A stretch of 64,000 nt of DNA from Sinorhizobium sp. A49 (GCF_002002725.1 NZ_MUNW01000036.1:124001-188000), one strand, 5' to 3'; counted from the stretch's first letter, positions 45,732-55,195 are shown. A program made the numbers and translations. The notes: generated by a model from the sequence alone, not told the origin.

Positions 45732-47285
45732 ATGATCCAGCAAGAGCATGCAGGGAAGTCGCGCATGAAAACGGAACACGTCGCTGCCGGCAAGGAAGAC
45801 ATTGTCGGTCGTCTTAATTTCATGGCGCTTGATGATGCGGCCAAGGCGAGCCTGAAGACCCTGAAGCCGATCCTGGAAAAGGAAATGGCGCCGGCGCTCG
45901 ACAAGTTCTACGCCCGGGTGAAGAAGACACCGGAGACGAACCGCTTCTTCTCGTCGGACGCGCATATCAACCGCGCCAAGGGCGCGCAGGTCGGTCACTG
46001 GGCGAACATCGCCGACGGCAACTTCAACGACGAATATGGTGCGAAGGTGCGCACCATCGGCCAGGTGCACGCCCGCATCGGGCTTGAGCCGCGCTGGTAC
46101 ATCGGCGGCTACGCGCTGATCGCCGAGCATCTCATTACCGAAATCGTCAAGGCGCATTGGCCGAAGGGCGGCCTGTTCTCGCGCCAGGCCACCTCGGCGG
46201 AAGAGATGAGCGCGATGCTGTCGAGCCTCGTCAAGGGCATGTTCCTTGACATGGACCTGTCGATCTCGGTCTATATGGACGCCTCTGACGTTACCAAGCA
46301 GCGCGCCGTTCAGGAAGAGGTGCTGGCGACCGAACGCCAGCTCGTCAGCCAGACTTTTGGCGTTGCGCTGAAGAAGATCTCCGACGGTGACCTGACGGCG
46401 CGCATCGCCGCCGACCTGCCTGTCGCCTATGAGGAGCTTGGCGGGCACTTCAACCATGCGATCAGCGAGCTTGCCCGTGCAATCGGCGGTATCGAGGCCG
46501 GCGCCAGCCAGATCCATCTGAGTGCCAAGGAGATCGCGGCTGCGGCCGACGACCTCGCCAAGCGCACCGAGCGCCAGGCGGCAAACCTCGAGGAGACGGC
46601 AGCCGCCGTCGAGCAGGTGACGCGCACGGTCAAGCAGACCGCCGAAGGCGCCGACCAGGCGAACTCGACGGTGATTGCCGCCCGCGCCAATGCCGAGCGC
46701 AGCGGCGAGGTCGTTACCCACGCGATCGAGGTGATGCAGGAAATCCAGACATCGTCGGCAAGCATTGCCCGCATCGTCGACGTCATCGACGAGATCGCCT
46801 TCCAGACCAACCTGCTGGCGCTCAACGCCGGCATCGAGGCGGCGCGCGCCGGAGAGGCGGGCAGGGGCTTTGCCGTTGTCGCTTCCGAAGTGCGGGCGCT
46901 TGCCCAGCGCTGTGCCGATGCGGCCAAGGACATCCAGGGCCTGATCGCCAAGTCGCGCGGCCAAGTGGATGACGGCGTCAACTCGGTCAACCAGGTTGCC
47001 CAGTCGCTGCAGCAGATCGTCTCGCAGGTGGTCGAGGTCAGCTCGGTCTTCGGCAACATCCGCGCCAGCACCGCTGAGCAGGCAACTGGCCTGCAGGCGG
47101 TCAACACAGCGATCGGCCAGATGGACCAGATCACCCAGCAGAACGCCGCAATGGTCGAAGAGGCCAATGCCGCAAGCCAGGCGCTGACGGTGGAATCGGA
47201 ACAGATCGCGCTGAAGCTGAAGGCGTTCCAGACGTCGACCCAGGTCCACGTGGGTACCGCATCCGGCTATCGCCGCGCGGCCTGA
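45732..47285 (+). CDS. Globin-coupled methyl-accepting chemotaxis protein (HemAT-like)
   Basis: A 517-residue soluble chemoreceptor. Residues about 20-175 form a sensor globin; the proximal heme His is His113 in [22 protein letters not shown]-like helical region near 200-260 leads to a methyl-accepting domain with the hairpin tip block [20 protein letters not shown] (near 354). No transmembrane segment, so it senses oxygen or another gas in the cytoplasm and signals through CheA. Start ATG at 45732 or 45765; neither has a strong binding site. No che genes in the window. Confidence 0.9.
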   Translation: MIQQEHAGKSRMKTEHVAAGKEDIVGRLNFMALDDAAKASLKTLKPILEKEMAPALDKFYARVKKTPETNRFFSSDAHINRAKGAQVGHWANIADGNFNDEYGAKVRTIGQVHARIGLEPRWYIGGYALIAEHLITEIVKAHWPKGGLFSRQATSAEEMSAMLSSLVKGMFLDMDLSISVYMDASDVTKQRAVQEEVLATERQLVSQTFGVALKKISDGDLTARIAADLPVAYEELGGHFNHAISELARAIGGIEAGASQIHLSAKEIAAAADDLAKRTERQAANLEETAAAVEQVTRTVKQTAEGADQANSTVIAARANAERSGEVVTHAIEVMQEIQTSSASIARIVDVIDEIAFQTNLLALNAGIEAARAGEAGRGFAVVASEVRALAQRCADAAKDIQGLIAKSRGQVDDGVNSVNQVAQSLQQIVSQVVEVSSVFGNIRASTAEQATGLQAVNTAIGQMDQITQQNAAMVEEANAASQALTVESEQIALKLKAFQTSTQVHVGTASGYRRAA

Positions 47286-47310
47286 GTCCGCATATTGCAG
47301 TCTGACCGAC

Positions 47311-47345
47311 AGCGCCTCGGATCATCACGATCCGGGGCGCTGTTC
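47311..47345 (+). terminator. Hairpin after the chemoreceptor gene
   Basis: AGCGCCTCGGATC (47311-47323), loop ATCAC, GATCCGGGGCGCT (47329-47341), one mismatch, then GTTCATTT. Confidence 0.65.
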
Positions 47346-47525
47346 ATTTCAAGCAAAGCAAATCTTCACCTCTGATGGCGCTCATGACTTTGTTAGGCGG
47401 ATAGGCGTGAATGCGTTGCATCGACATAGCGGGGATAACGTGGAAAAGCGGCGGATATTGTTTGCGCCGGCGTGATGTTCGCGACGCAGTTTCTGTAGTC
47501 TGCTCCCATGGATATGGAGGCATAG

Positions 47526-47714
47526 ATGACAAAGCTCACCAAAGAGGAAGTCTCCGCGCGCCTTGAAGCTGCGCTCGCAATGCTTGGTGACGAAGAATGC
47601 GAGGACCGGCAATCCAATCTGAAGATCAACTGGGTGAGGGACCTGCTGAATCGAGCGATTGAGGGGCCGGTTGTGATGGTCGACAAGGTCGCCAACGATG
47701 CCGGGGCTCACTGA
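47526..47714 (+). CDS. Small hypothetical protein, 62 aa
   Basis: A short ORF with a strong GGAGG box 5 bases before its ATG. The protein is charged, alpha-helical (KEEVSARLEAALAMLGDEE) and contains no membrane segment. I do not recognise a family. It stands alone between the chemoreceptor and the FAD oxidoreductase. The 240 bases before it contain only the chemoreceptor terminator. Confidence 0.55.
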   Translation: MTKLTKEEVSARLEAALAMLGDEECEDRQSNLKINWVRDLLNRAIEGPVVMVDKVANDAGAH

Positions 47715-47826
47715 CGCCTGAGTTCGATCGCGTACATAAGACGTGTTTCGGAGGTCCACTTGGGAGCGCCGAGACCGACTTACTGTGCGGATCAACGGAC
47801 GGCTCAGTGAAACGCGACAATCACCC

Positions 47827-47935
47827 GCATTCCTGTGCTTGTCACAGGAATCGAGCCAGCCAAGTCCTTGGCTGAAAAGCCTTTTGATCTGAGGGACGTC
47901 AGATCGCTGGATTCCGGCACAAGGCCGGAATGAGG
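47827..47935. repeat. Mosaic palindromic repeat with ATTCCTGTG core, copy 3
   Basis: Three joined palindromes: ATTCCTGTG-CTTGT-CACAGGAAT, CAGCCAAGTCCTTGGCTG and ATTCCGGCAC-AAG-GCCGGAAT, with AAAAGCCTTTTGATCTGA between. Copy 4 (49776-49858) shares the first and last units. Confidence 0.7.
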
Positions 47936-47973
47936 AGAAAAGCGGTGATCATCCCATAAGCGGGCACTGGGGC

Positions 47974-49272
47974 TCAAAAGCGGTGATCGACCAGGTGCTT
48001 CGCCTGCGCGCCGGCATGGTAGAAGGCGGACTTGACGGTGCGCCAGTTGTCCGGCGTCACGGGTGTCTCGGCAAGCGGGATCGCTGAGGTCTGGCCGGTG
48101 ACGTGGTTGGCGAGTGCCTTGCCGAAGACGGTGCCGGGCGCAATGCCGCGGCCGTTGTAGCCACTGACGGAAAACACGTTCGGCGCCAGCGTATGCATGG
48201 CCGGCAGGTTGTTGGTGGTCATGCCGATACGGCCGTCCCACCAGTATTCGAAGCGGAAATCTCCGATATAGGGGAAGAGCTTGCGCACGGAGCGGGCGGC
48301 AAAGGCACGGTGCGTGCCTTCGGCCATCGCGTCGAGACGGCCGATCGAGCCGAAAATCAGGCGGTTCTGCTGGTCCATGCGGAACGAGGTCATGACCAGG
48401 CCGGTATCCCAGGTGCCCTGGCGTTCCGGCAGGATGCGGCTTGCGACCTTCTCCGACAGTGGGTTCGTGGCGAACTGGAAGTAGGGCAGGATCGTCAGTT
48501 CCTGGGTGTGTTCCTGCCAGGGCGTCTCGGCAAACATGCCGCCATAGGCATTGGTGGCGAGGATGACCTGCTTTGCCCGCACGGTGTTCCGCCCGGCCTT
48601 GAGCACCCAGGCATCGCCCTGGCGCTCGGCGCCCACGAGCGGCGTGTCGGTATAGATCTCGGCACCGGCGGCAAGGGCTGCACGGGCAAGGCCACGCGCA
48701 TAGGCAAGCGGCTGGATCGTTCCGGCGCGGCGATCAAGCAGCGCGCCGGAGAAGCCTTCAGCACCGGAGAGCGTTGCCGCCCGCTCGGCCGAGAGAACCT
48801 CGACCGGCGCGCCGCGCTTCTTCCACTGCGTTTCGCGGTCGCTGATATCCTTCAGCCCTTCGGCGCCAACGGCCATGTGCAGGGTGCCGTTGCGAACGGC
48901 TTCGCAGGCGATGCCGTGCTTCTCGACGAGCGCATACACCATCGCCGGGCCGTCGCCGAGTTCGCCGAGCAGGCGGTTGCCGGCATCTGCGCCGAGCGTC
49001 GCGATCAGGTCGTCGGGTTTCACCCACATGCCGGCATTGACGAGGCCGACGTTGCGGCCGGAGCCGCCGAAGCCGATCATCTTCGCCTCGATCACGGTTG
49101 CCTTGACGCCCTTCTCTGCGAGGTGAAGGGCTGCCGAAAGGCCGGTAAAGCCGCCGCCGATGATGGCGACATCCGTCGTTAGATCGCGGCCAAGCGGCCG
49201 GGTCTCCGGTGCGGCCGGCGCCGTCGCGTGCCAGAGGTTGGGCAGGGTGCGCTCGGTCGCCATCGCGGACAT
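47974..49272 (-). CDS. FAD-dependent oxidoreductase, PuuB/DAO family
   Basis: A 432-residue DAO-family flavoprotein similar to gamma-glutamylputrescine oxidase PuuB. FAD loop DVAIIGGGFTGLSAALHLAE near residue 34, the GFGGSGRNVGLVNAG block, VILATNAYGG and the C-terminal FSVSGYNGRGIAPGT. Such enzymes oxidise an amine of a gamma-glutamyl or free amino compound. It lies 3.4 kb from the gamma-glutamyl operon on the other strand and might serve it, but no shared operator was found. Preceded by three TCATGA copies at 49336-49362. Confidence 0.85.
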   Translation of the reverse strand: MSAMATERTLPNLWHATAPAAPETRPLGRDLTTDVAIIGGGFTGLSAALHLAEKGVKATVIEAKMIGFGGSGRNVGLVNAGMWVKPDDLIATLGADAGNRLLGELGDGPAMVYALVEKHGIACEAVRNGTLHMAVGAEGLKDISDRETQWKKRGAPVEVLSAERAATLSGAEGFSGALLDRRAGTIQPLAYARGLARAALAAGAEIYTDTPLVGAERQGDAWVLKAGRNTVRAKQVILATNAYGGMFAETPWQEHTQELTILPYFQFATNPLSEKVASRILPERQGTWDTGLVMTSFRMDQQNRLIFGSIGRLDAMAEGTHRAFAARSVRKLFPYIGDFRFEYWWDGRIGMTTNNLPAMHTLAPNVFSVSGYNGRGIAPGTVFGKALANHVTGQTSAIPLAETPVTPDNWRTVKSAFYHAGAQAKHLVDHRF

Positions 49273-49387
49273 TCCTTCGGTAAGGGCCTGAAATTTAGAG
49301 GTGTCTAAGTGATAGGGCCAACGCCTTCAAATTTCTCATGACAATGTTTCATGAGGTCATGAAGGGTTTCACGCGAAGGAGGCGACC

Positions 49388-49519
49388 ATGCGCCAGCAAA
49401 AAAATGACCGCAGCCGGTTCGTGGGCGGCCGCGGTCTGGGTCGTGTCGGTGGAGTAGTCGGGTGTAAATGTCTTTGCCGGGACGGTGGTCCGCCGCACCG
49501 GCCCTATGGGTTCCGATGA
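49388..49519 (+). other. Possible 43-codon ORF with strong ribosome binding site
   Basis: ATG at 49388 follows AAGGAGG at 5-base spacing. The start lies at the base of a hairpin, GACCGC...GCGGTC, over 49400-49430. The product is Gly/Arg/Cys-rich and matches no family I know. Could be a leader peptide or chance; no plus-strand gene follows for 2 kb. Confidence 0.25.
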
Positions 49520-49775
49520 AAATAGCCTGATCAAGAAGCCCTTGAGCAGACAGGGTCATTTTCAACGCAGGCATGTCGGTGTCACTCCCCCAATTGGGTG
49601 ACGGAGTGCACAAAAAGCTGCGATTTCAATGAATTCGGGTGGGATTCCGGCGCTTTACGACGGCGGGTCGTCAATCTCACGTCAACGCAAGGAAGCGGCG
49701 CAGTGTTGGGCCTCCAGGATACAGAGGGTGTCGAGGTTCAACGCAGACACGTTCGGAGACAACCCGGCTCAGCGT

Positions 49776-49858
49776 CATTCCTGTGCTTGTCACAGGAAAA
49801 GTCTTTTGACCTGACGAACGTCAGGTCGCTGGATTCCGGCACGAGGCCGGAATGAGGG
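49776..49858. repeat. Mosaic palindromic repeat with ATTCCTGTG core, copy 4
   Basis: CATTCCTGTG-CTTGT-CACAGGAAA, then CCTGACGAACGTCAGG and ATTCCGGCACGAGGCCGGAAT. Related to copy 3 but missing the middle CAGCCAAG hairpin. Confidence 0.7.
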
Positions 49859-49955
49859 CGCGCGTTATTGCTTGTGAGCAAGAGGCTTCCTCAGGCTTTT
49901 CGTGGGCCAAGGCCTGCGGATCGGTTTCAGCACTGACAGGCTCCGAGACGACGCC

Positions 49956-51383
49956 TCAGTCGACGAACTCGACCGTGACGCCGACGCTCACCATCTTGGC
50001 AAGTTCGGTTGCGTCCCAGTTGGTCAGGCGCACGCAGCCGTGGCTCTGGGTCTTGCCGATCTTGGAGGGCTCCGGTGTGCCGTGGATGCCATAGGTCGGC
50101 CTCGAGAGCGCGATCCAGACCGTGCCGACCGGGCCGTTCGGCCCCGGCTGCAACGTCAAGATCTTGTCGTTATCGCCCTGCTTGAAGTTGATCTTCGGAT
50201 TGTAGGTGTAGCCGGGATTGAGCGCGATGCGCTCGACATTGACGGTGCCCGACGGTGAAGGCGTGTCGGACGAGCCGATCGTTGCCGGGTATGCGGCGAC
50301 GAGCTTGTCGGCGGCGTCATAGGCCAGAACCTGCTTGCGGGCCTTGTCGGCGACGATGCGCGCGACCTTTTCCTTGCGGTTTTCGCCGGGGTTGATGACC
50401 TTGATGATCGTGCCGGGAATGGTGAAGTCGACGCCCGGATTGAGCTCGCGCAGATAGGCTTCGTCCATGTGGAACTTCTCGCCGAGCATTTCGCTCGTCG
50501 CGGTGAACGACATGTGCGGCAGCATCGCCTTGTGGGCGTAGTCGTCGGGGATCGAGGCGACGTATGGGCCGGAAGCGTCGGCTGCCGTGATGGTGTAGCT
50601 GGTGATCGGCAGACCGCCGTTCATGCGCAGCCGCTCGAGAATGTCTTCGGTGTTGTTGGGATCGAGCGTTTCGCCGGTCGACTGCTGCCAGGCCTCGATG
50701 GCCTTGGTGACGTTCGAGCCCATCTTGCCGTCGATGACGCCGGGCGAGAAGCCTTCGCGGTCGAGGAAGACCTGCAGCGCGGTGATTTCCGCGCGCGACT
50801 TGGACTTGACCGAGATGGCCGGTGGCATGGACTGCCGGAGCGGCTGGTCGTATTGCGGGTCGATCGCCGCCTGCTCGTCGCCGTCGATCAGGCCGGGCAG
50901 GCTGTTGGGCAGATCGTTGCGCTCGACCGAGGGCGGCACCACGTCACGATAGGCCGGATCGCGATAGTCTTGAATGGAGCCGGTGACGTCGCCCGGTTCG
51001 GAATAGCCATAGCCGCGATCGCGGCTGCGACGGTTGGAATAGACGTCCGCTTCTTGCTGGCGCCGATAGGCACCATACCCTTCGGACGGCACGACGGTCG
51101 CGACCACATTGCCCCAGTTGTCGACCAGCACGGTGCGGCCGCGGCGGTCGCGCATGGTGCGCACTTCGTCGGCGCCCGGCATATAGTCGAGAATTTCACC
51201 TTCCGGCGTCACCAGCATCACGTCGCCATTGCCACGGCGGTTGCGGCCGTAGCCTTCCTGAGCAAAGGCGGATGCAAGATCCACGGCGAGGAAGCCGGCT
51301 GCGGCGAGGAGCGAGAGGCCGGTGCGGGTCGCTGACGTCACGATAAAACCTGTTCTCATGGTGGTTGATGTGGCGCGGTACAT
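49956..51383 (-). CDS. L,D-transpeptidase with peptidoglycan-binding domain
   Basis: A 475-residue exported YkuD-family L,D-transpeptidase, which forms 3-3 cross-links or attaches proteins to peptidoglycan. N-terminal signal (GLSLLAAAGFLAVDLASAFA), a low-complexity Arg/Tyr-rich linker, a peptidoglycan-binding type 1 domain (ITALQVFLDREGFSPGVIDG, residues about 200-250), a LysM-like segment and the C-terminal catalytic domain with IHGTPEPSKIG and the nucleophile in SHGCVRL (near residue 448). Start could also be the ATG at 51359. Transcribed alone. Confidence 0.92.
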   Translation of the reverse strand: MYRATSTTMRTGFIVTSATRTGLSLLAAAGFLAVDLASAFAQEGYGRNRRGNGDVMLVTPEGEILDYMPGADEVRTMRDRRGRTVLVDNWGNVVATVVPSEGYGAYRRQQEADVYSNRRSRDRGYGYSEPGDVTGSIQDYRDPAYRDVVPPSVERNDLPNSLPGLIDGDEQAAIDPQYDQPLRQSMPPAISVKSKSRAEITALQVFLDREGFSPGVIDGKMGSNVTKAIEAWQQSTGETLDPNNTEDILERLRMNGGLPITSYTITAADASGPYVASIPDDYAHKAMLPHMSFTATSEMLGEKFHMDEAYLRELNPGVDFTIPGTIIKVINPGENRKEKVARIVADKARKQVLAYDAADKLVAAYPATIGSSDTPSPSGTVNVERIALNPGYTYNPKINFKQGDNDKILTLQPGPNGPVGTVWIALSRPTYGIHGTPEPSKIGKTQSHGCVRLTNWDATELAKMVSVGVTVEFVD

Positions 51384-51551
51384 TCCGATTTCGACGTTAA
51401 TGTGAAAAAAATGAATTCATCATGAATAAGCGGTTAAATTCTATCTAGGCGACGCCTTACCAGCTTTCAACCGATGAAAAACAGCCTTCGTCGGGTATCA
51501 TGTCTTTGTGATCGCTGTGATTCCCGTCGGTTGGGGGTGGAGGGCCGGTGC

Positions 51552-52391
51552 ATGCGAACGAGATTTGATGCACCTGATGACGCACAGGAGAATCACATCC
51601 TGTTTGACCGCGCGTCGGCACTCGATGTTGCCTCCTTCGTGGTCGACGGCGTCGATCTTTCACCGGGGGCGGCGATTCCCTCCGACGGCGATCCGCGCAT
51701 CGACCGGGCGCTGGCCGGCTTTCTCTTCACCTGCGGACCGGACCATATCCGCCATCCCGAGCCGATTGCAGCTGGCGAGGAGAGTGCGCGCTACCCCCTT
51801 CACGGCTCGCTTGCCGGCACGCCAGTCAAGCATACGCACATGTCTGCCGACGCCACGCTTTGCATCGCCACGGTCGAGGTCAACCTTGCCGATGGCGGCC
51901 ACGCGCTTTTGGAGCGGCGCTGGCATGTGGACGCCGACCGGGACGAGGTGATGCTGGAAGACAGGCTGACCAACACCGGCGCCGGCTCGTTTCCACCAAT
52001 GATGATGTACCACCTCAATATTGCCGGCAGGCTTGCCGGTGATGAAACCCGCATCATCAGCCCATCCTTTGCTGAAGGGGAGCGCGCGTGGCGCTTCGGC
52101 GAGGGCGAAAGTGCACATTTCTGCATTCCGGCCAAGGTGGAGGCGGATGGCTGGTCAGACGTGGCGCTTGCCCCGCTCGCCGGCGGCAAGCGGCTGACGG
52201 TACGCTTTCGCGCCGACACGCTGCCTTTTCTGCAGATGTGGCGCTGTCAGCGCGGCAACGCCGACGTCATCAGCATCGAGCCTGCGTCGCATCGGTTGGC
52301 CAAGCGGCCGGAGCTCGGCGCTGCCGGGGAGCTGAAACTGCTTGAGCCCGGCCAAACGCAGACCTATGCACTCGCCTTCGGCGTCGCCTGA
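51552..52391 (+). CDS. Aldose 1-epimerase-like protein, DUF4432 family
   Basis: A 279-residue galactose-mutarotase-fold protein of the DUF4432 group. FLFTCGPDHI, YPLHGSLAG, ERRWHVDADRDEVMLEDRLTN and MMYHLNIAG are the family blocks; the two His residues could serve mutarotation. ATG at 51552 is chosen because GGAGG precedes it; the frame opens at 51474 with a Cys/Arg-rich part that looks non-coding. Substrate unknown. Confidence 0.75.
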   Translation: MRTRFDAPDDAQENHILFDRASALDVASFVVDGVDLSPGAAIPSDGDPRIDRALAGFLFTCGPDHIRHPEPIAAGEESARYPLHGSLAGTPVKHTHMSADATLCIATVEVNLADGGHALLERRWHVDADRDEVMLEDRLTNTGAGSFPPMMMYHLNIAGRLAGDETRIISPSFAEGERAWRFGEGESAHFCIPAKVEADGWSDVALAPLAGGKRLTVRFRADTLPFLQMWRCQRGNADVISIEPASHRLAKRPELGAAGELKLLEPGQTQTYALAFGVA

Positions 52392-52470
52392 CCCAAGCGT
52401 TTGGAATTGACGCCGACGGGCACCGCGCCTACATCAATCGCCTCAGGTTTTTTTCGAGGGTAAAGCTGCC

Positions 52471-52809
52471 ATGGACATCCGCCCGATCAACGACGAATAC
52501 TCGGTTTCCGGCCAGATCACTGTCGAGGACCTCGACCAGATCAAGGCGCTTGGCTTCAAGTCCATCGTCTGCCACCGCCCCGATTTCGAGGCGCCGGACC
52601 AGCCGACCTTCGATTCCATCGCAGCGCGCGCGCAGGAACTGGGAATCGAGACCATGCATATCCCCGTCGGCCAGATGGGCGTGACGGCGGACGCAGTTCA
52701 AAAGATGGTCGACGCTCTCGACGAATTCCAGCGGCCGATGCTCGGCTATTGCCGTTCCGGCGCCCGCTCGACAGCGGTCTTCCAGCAGACACAGCATATT
52801 CGCGGCTGA
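52471..52809 (+). CDS. TIGR01244-type DSP-like phosphatase / sulfur transferase domain protein
   Basis: A 112-residue protein with the cysteine phosphatase loop CRSGARS at residue 91 and the N-terminal DEYSVSGQI block of the Blh N-terminal domain family (DUF442). Family members are usually fused to a beta-lactamase-fold hydrolase for sulfide detoxification; here the domain stands alone. Downstream of the DUF4432 gene by 79 bases. Confidence 0.85.
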   Translation: MDIRPINDEYSVSGQITVEDLDQIKALGFKSIVCHRPDFEAPDQPTFDSIAARAQELGIETMHIPVGQMGVTADAVQKMVDALDEFQRPMLGYCRSGARSTAVFQQTQHIRG

Positions 52810-52934
52810 GCCGGTTCAGCGCAGCAGTGCAGGGGCGTCACTGCGCCCCGCAATGCCTTGCGCCCAAGGGTGCCAGGCAAACCGACATGCCGGCTCGCCC
52901 GTGATTCGAACAATCGAATGGCGGAGGAGATTGC

Positions 52935-53285
52935 ATGTCCGGAATACATCTGATCGAGCGCGAGCAGTGGGCTGAGAAGCCAGATGTCTGGCAGGGCGAA
53001 TTTCAGGGTGGCGCCTATGGCGCCGACGTCTCGGTGATGTTCTTTACCACCGACAGGATCGGCGGCGGGCCGAAGCTGCATCGCCATCCCTATCCCGAGA
53101 CCTTCATCATCCGAACTGGCAGGGCGTTGTTTACCGTCGGCGATCGCAAGATCGAAGCTGAAGCCGGGCAGATCGTCGTGGCTCCGGCCAACGTGCCACA
53201 CAAGTTCGAGAACCTTGGGCCGGGACGCCTTGAGACCACCGACGTGCATGTGACCGGAGCGTTTGCGACGGAGTGGCTGGAGTAA
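52935..53285 (+). CDS. Cupin domain protein
   Basis: A 116-residue single-domain cupin. Motif 1 is HRHPYPETFIIRTGRALFTV, giving two His and one Glu as metal ligands; motif 2 is PANVPHKFENLG with the last His. A GGAGGAGATT box precedes the ATG. Function not assigned; small cupins include isomerases, dioxygenases and sensors. Confidence 0.88.
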   Translation: MSGIHLIEREQWAEKPDVWQGEFQGGAYGADVSVMFFTTDRIGGGPKLHRHPYPETFIIRTGRALFTVGDRKIEAEAGQIVVAPANVPHKFENLGPGRLETTDVHVTGAFATEWLE

Positions 53286-53329
53286 GCAGGAAGCGGCAAC
53301 TCGGTCTGGCAGTGGGCAGCACCTCCCTG

Positions 53330-53520
53330 CGTCGTCGACACGACGCAGCTGGATTCCTGTGACGAGCACAGGAATGAGGAAGTGCAAGTCGGTGCCGCTG
53401 CGCGCACACGCCACGTTTGCGGAGATGTGCCATCGCGTTGGAAGGTCTCGACCGCAACAGTTGAATTCCCTCATTCCTGTGCTTGTCACAGGAATCCAGC
53501 CACGGCGCGTCCGCGCCGTG
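53330..53520. repeat. Mosaic palindromic repeat with ATTCCTGTG core, inverted pair (copies 5 and 6)
   Basis: Copy 5 (53330-53380): GCGTCGTCGACACGACGC palindrome then GGATTCCTGTG-ACGAG-CACAGGAATGAGG. Copy 6 (53471-53520): CATTCCTGTGCTTGTCACAG-GAATCC then CACGGCGCGTCCGCGCCGTG. They face each other between convergent cupin and TPP-enzyme genes. The latter palindrome is the same as in copy 1 at 5959. Confidence 0.7.
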
Positions 53521-53548
53521 ATTGAACCTTCCTAGAGAACGAACCCGC

Positions 53549-55195
53549 TCAACCCTTCCTGATCTCGCTCAGCGTGCGCGTCGGCGTAATCGCTTCCGGA
53601 TCGAGCTTGATCTCGATGATCGCCGGCTTGCCGCTGGCGCGGGCGCGCAGGAACGCATCGGCGAACTCTTCCGTCTTATCCACAGTCTCGCCGTGGCCGC
53701 CATAGGCGCGGGCAAGGGCGGCAAAGTCAGGATTGGTCAGGTCCGTGGCACTGACGCGGCCGGGGTAGTCGCGCTCCTGGTGCATGCGGATGGTGCCGTA
53801 GATGCCGTTGTTGACGACGACGGTGATGATCGGCAGGCGGTAACGCACCGCGGTGGCGAACTCCTGGCCGTGCATCAGGAAGCAGCCGTCGCCGGCAAAG
53901 CAGATGACTTCGCGGTCTGGATGCAGGTGCTTGGCGGCAACGGCGGCCGGCAGGCCATAACCCATGGAGCCGGATGCGGGGGCGGCCTGTGTCGCGTACT
54001 TACGGAAGCGGTGGAAGCGATGGACCCAGGTGGCGTAGTTGCCGGCGCCGTTGGTGAAGATGGTGTCCTCGGGCGTGTTTGCCTCGATCCAGTTCATGAT
54101 CGGGCCCATGCGAACGTCGCCGGGGCCGGTTTCCGGCGGTGTCGACCACTTGAGATAGGCTTCGTGCATCGCCCTTGTGCGCGCCGACCAGACGGGCTCG
54201 GCCGCCGGTGCAAGACCTTCGAGGGCGGCGACGAAATCGCGCGGGCTGGCGGCGATCGGCAGTTCCGGCCGGTAGACGCGGCCGAGTTCGGAGGCATCCG
54301 GATGCACATGAACCAGCGTCTGGCGCGGGTAGGGGCTATCCATCAGCGTGTAGCCGGACGACGGCATTTCGGAGAAGCGGCCACCGATCAGAAGCACCAG
54401 ATCGGCTTCCTTGATCTCCCTGGCGAGCGCTGGGTTGATGCCGATGCCGACATCGCCGGCATAGTTGGGGTGCAGGTGGTCGAACAGCATCTGGCGGCGG
54501 AAGGAGCAGCCGACCGGCAGGCTCCAGCGTTCGGCGAAGCGCTGGAATTCGGCGACGCTGTCAGCCGTCCAGCGCGTGCCGCCGAGAATGGCGATCGGGC
54601 GTTTGGCGCCTTCGAGCAGCGCGCCGAGCTTCTTGATCTGGGACGGACCCGGATGCCCTTCGACCGGCTGGTAGGGTTTGGCCGCCGGTGCCTCGGCGCT
54701 GCGCGTCAGCATGTCCTCAGGCAGCGTCAGCACGACAGGGCCGGGCCGGCCCGAAGTGGCGACCGCAAAGGCGCGGGTGACGAATTCGGGGATGCGGGCG
54801 GGGTCGTCGATCTCGCCGACCCATTTGGCGACTTCGGTGAAGGCGCGACGATATTCGATCTCCTGGAAGGCTTCGCGCTCGCGCGCCTCGCTCTGGACCT
54901 GGCCGATGAACAGGATCATCGGGATCGAATCCTGCTTTGCGACATGCAGGCCCGCCGACGCATTCGTGGCGCCGGGGCCGCGCGTCACCATGCAGATGCC
55001 GGGCTCGCCGCTGAGGCGTCCCCAGGCATCGGCCATCATCGCAGCGCCCCCCTCCTGGCGGCAGACGACGACATCGATGTCGGTGTCGTAGAGCGCATCC
55101 AGCACCGCCAGATAGCTTTCGCCGGGTACGCAGGCGATACGCTTGACGCCGTTGGCGACGAGCGCGTCGACGACGAGCTGACCTCCAGTTTTCAT
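53549..55195 (-). CDS. Thiamine pyrophosphate-dependent enzyme (acetolactate synthase-like)
   Basis: A 548-residue ThDP enzyme with the three domains of the acetohydroxyacid synthase/benzoylformate decarboxylase superfamily. Catalytic Glu48 in CRQEGGAAMMADAWGR, middle domain with ARPIAILGGTRW-type block and the ThDP motif AGDGCFLMHGQEFATA ... VVVNNGIYG. No small subunit gene follows, so it is probably not the biosynthetic IlvB. Third gene in a minus-strand run with an exporter and an alpha/beta hydrolase. Substrate unknown. Confidence 0.88.
   Translation of the reverse strand: MKTGGQLVVDALVANGVKRIACVPGESYLAVLDALYDTDIDVVVCRQEGGAAMMADAWGRLSGEPGICMVTRGPGATNASAGLHVAKQDSIPMILFIGQVQSEAREREAFQEIEYRRAFTEVAKWVGEIDDPARIPEFVTRAFAVATSGRPGPVVLTLPEDMLTRSAEAPAAKPYQPVEGHPGPSQIKKLGALLEGAKRPIAILGGTRWTADSVAEFQRFAERWSLPVGCSFRRQMLFDHLHPNYAGDVGIGINPALAREIKEADLVLLIGGRFSEMPSSGYTLMDSPYPRQTLVHVHPDASELGRVYRPELPIAASPRDFVAALEGLAPAAEPVWSARTRAMHEAYLKWSTPPETGPGDVRMGPIMNWIEANTPEDTIFTNGAGNYATWVHRFHRFRKYATQAAPASGSMGYGLPAAVAAKHLHPDREVICFAGDGCFLMHGQEFATAVRYRLPIITVVVNNGIYGTIRMHQERDYPGRVSATDLTNPDFAALARAYGGHGETVDKTEEFADAFLRARASGKPAIIEIKLDPEAITPTRTLSEIRKG

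Larger units (their letters stand above)
49273..49955. other. 683-base intergenic region: TCATGA copies, tiny ORF, mosaic repeat
   Basis: Holds three TCATGA hexamers (49336, 49349 and 49357), likely part of the FAD oxidoreductase promoter, the 43-codon ORF at 49388-49519 and the repeat at 49776-49858. No recognisable RNA or larger gene. Confidence 0.45.

Noticed and set aside
49956-51383. Attachment of the L,D-transpeptidase to the small ORF upstream as an operon
   Set aside because: They are on opposite strands and separated by the mosaic repeat.
53549-55195. Biosynthetic acetolactate synthase large subunit (ilvB)
   Set aside because: No ilvH or ilvC next to it and the operon contains an exporter and a hydrolase instead.
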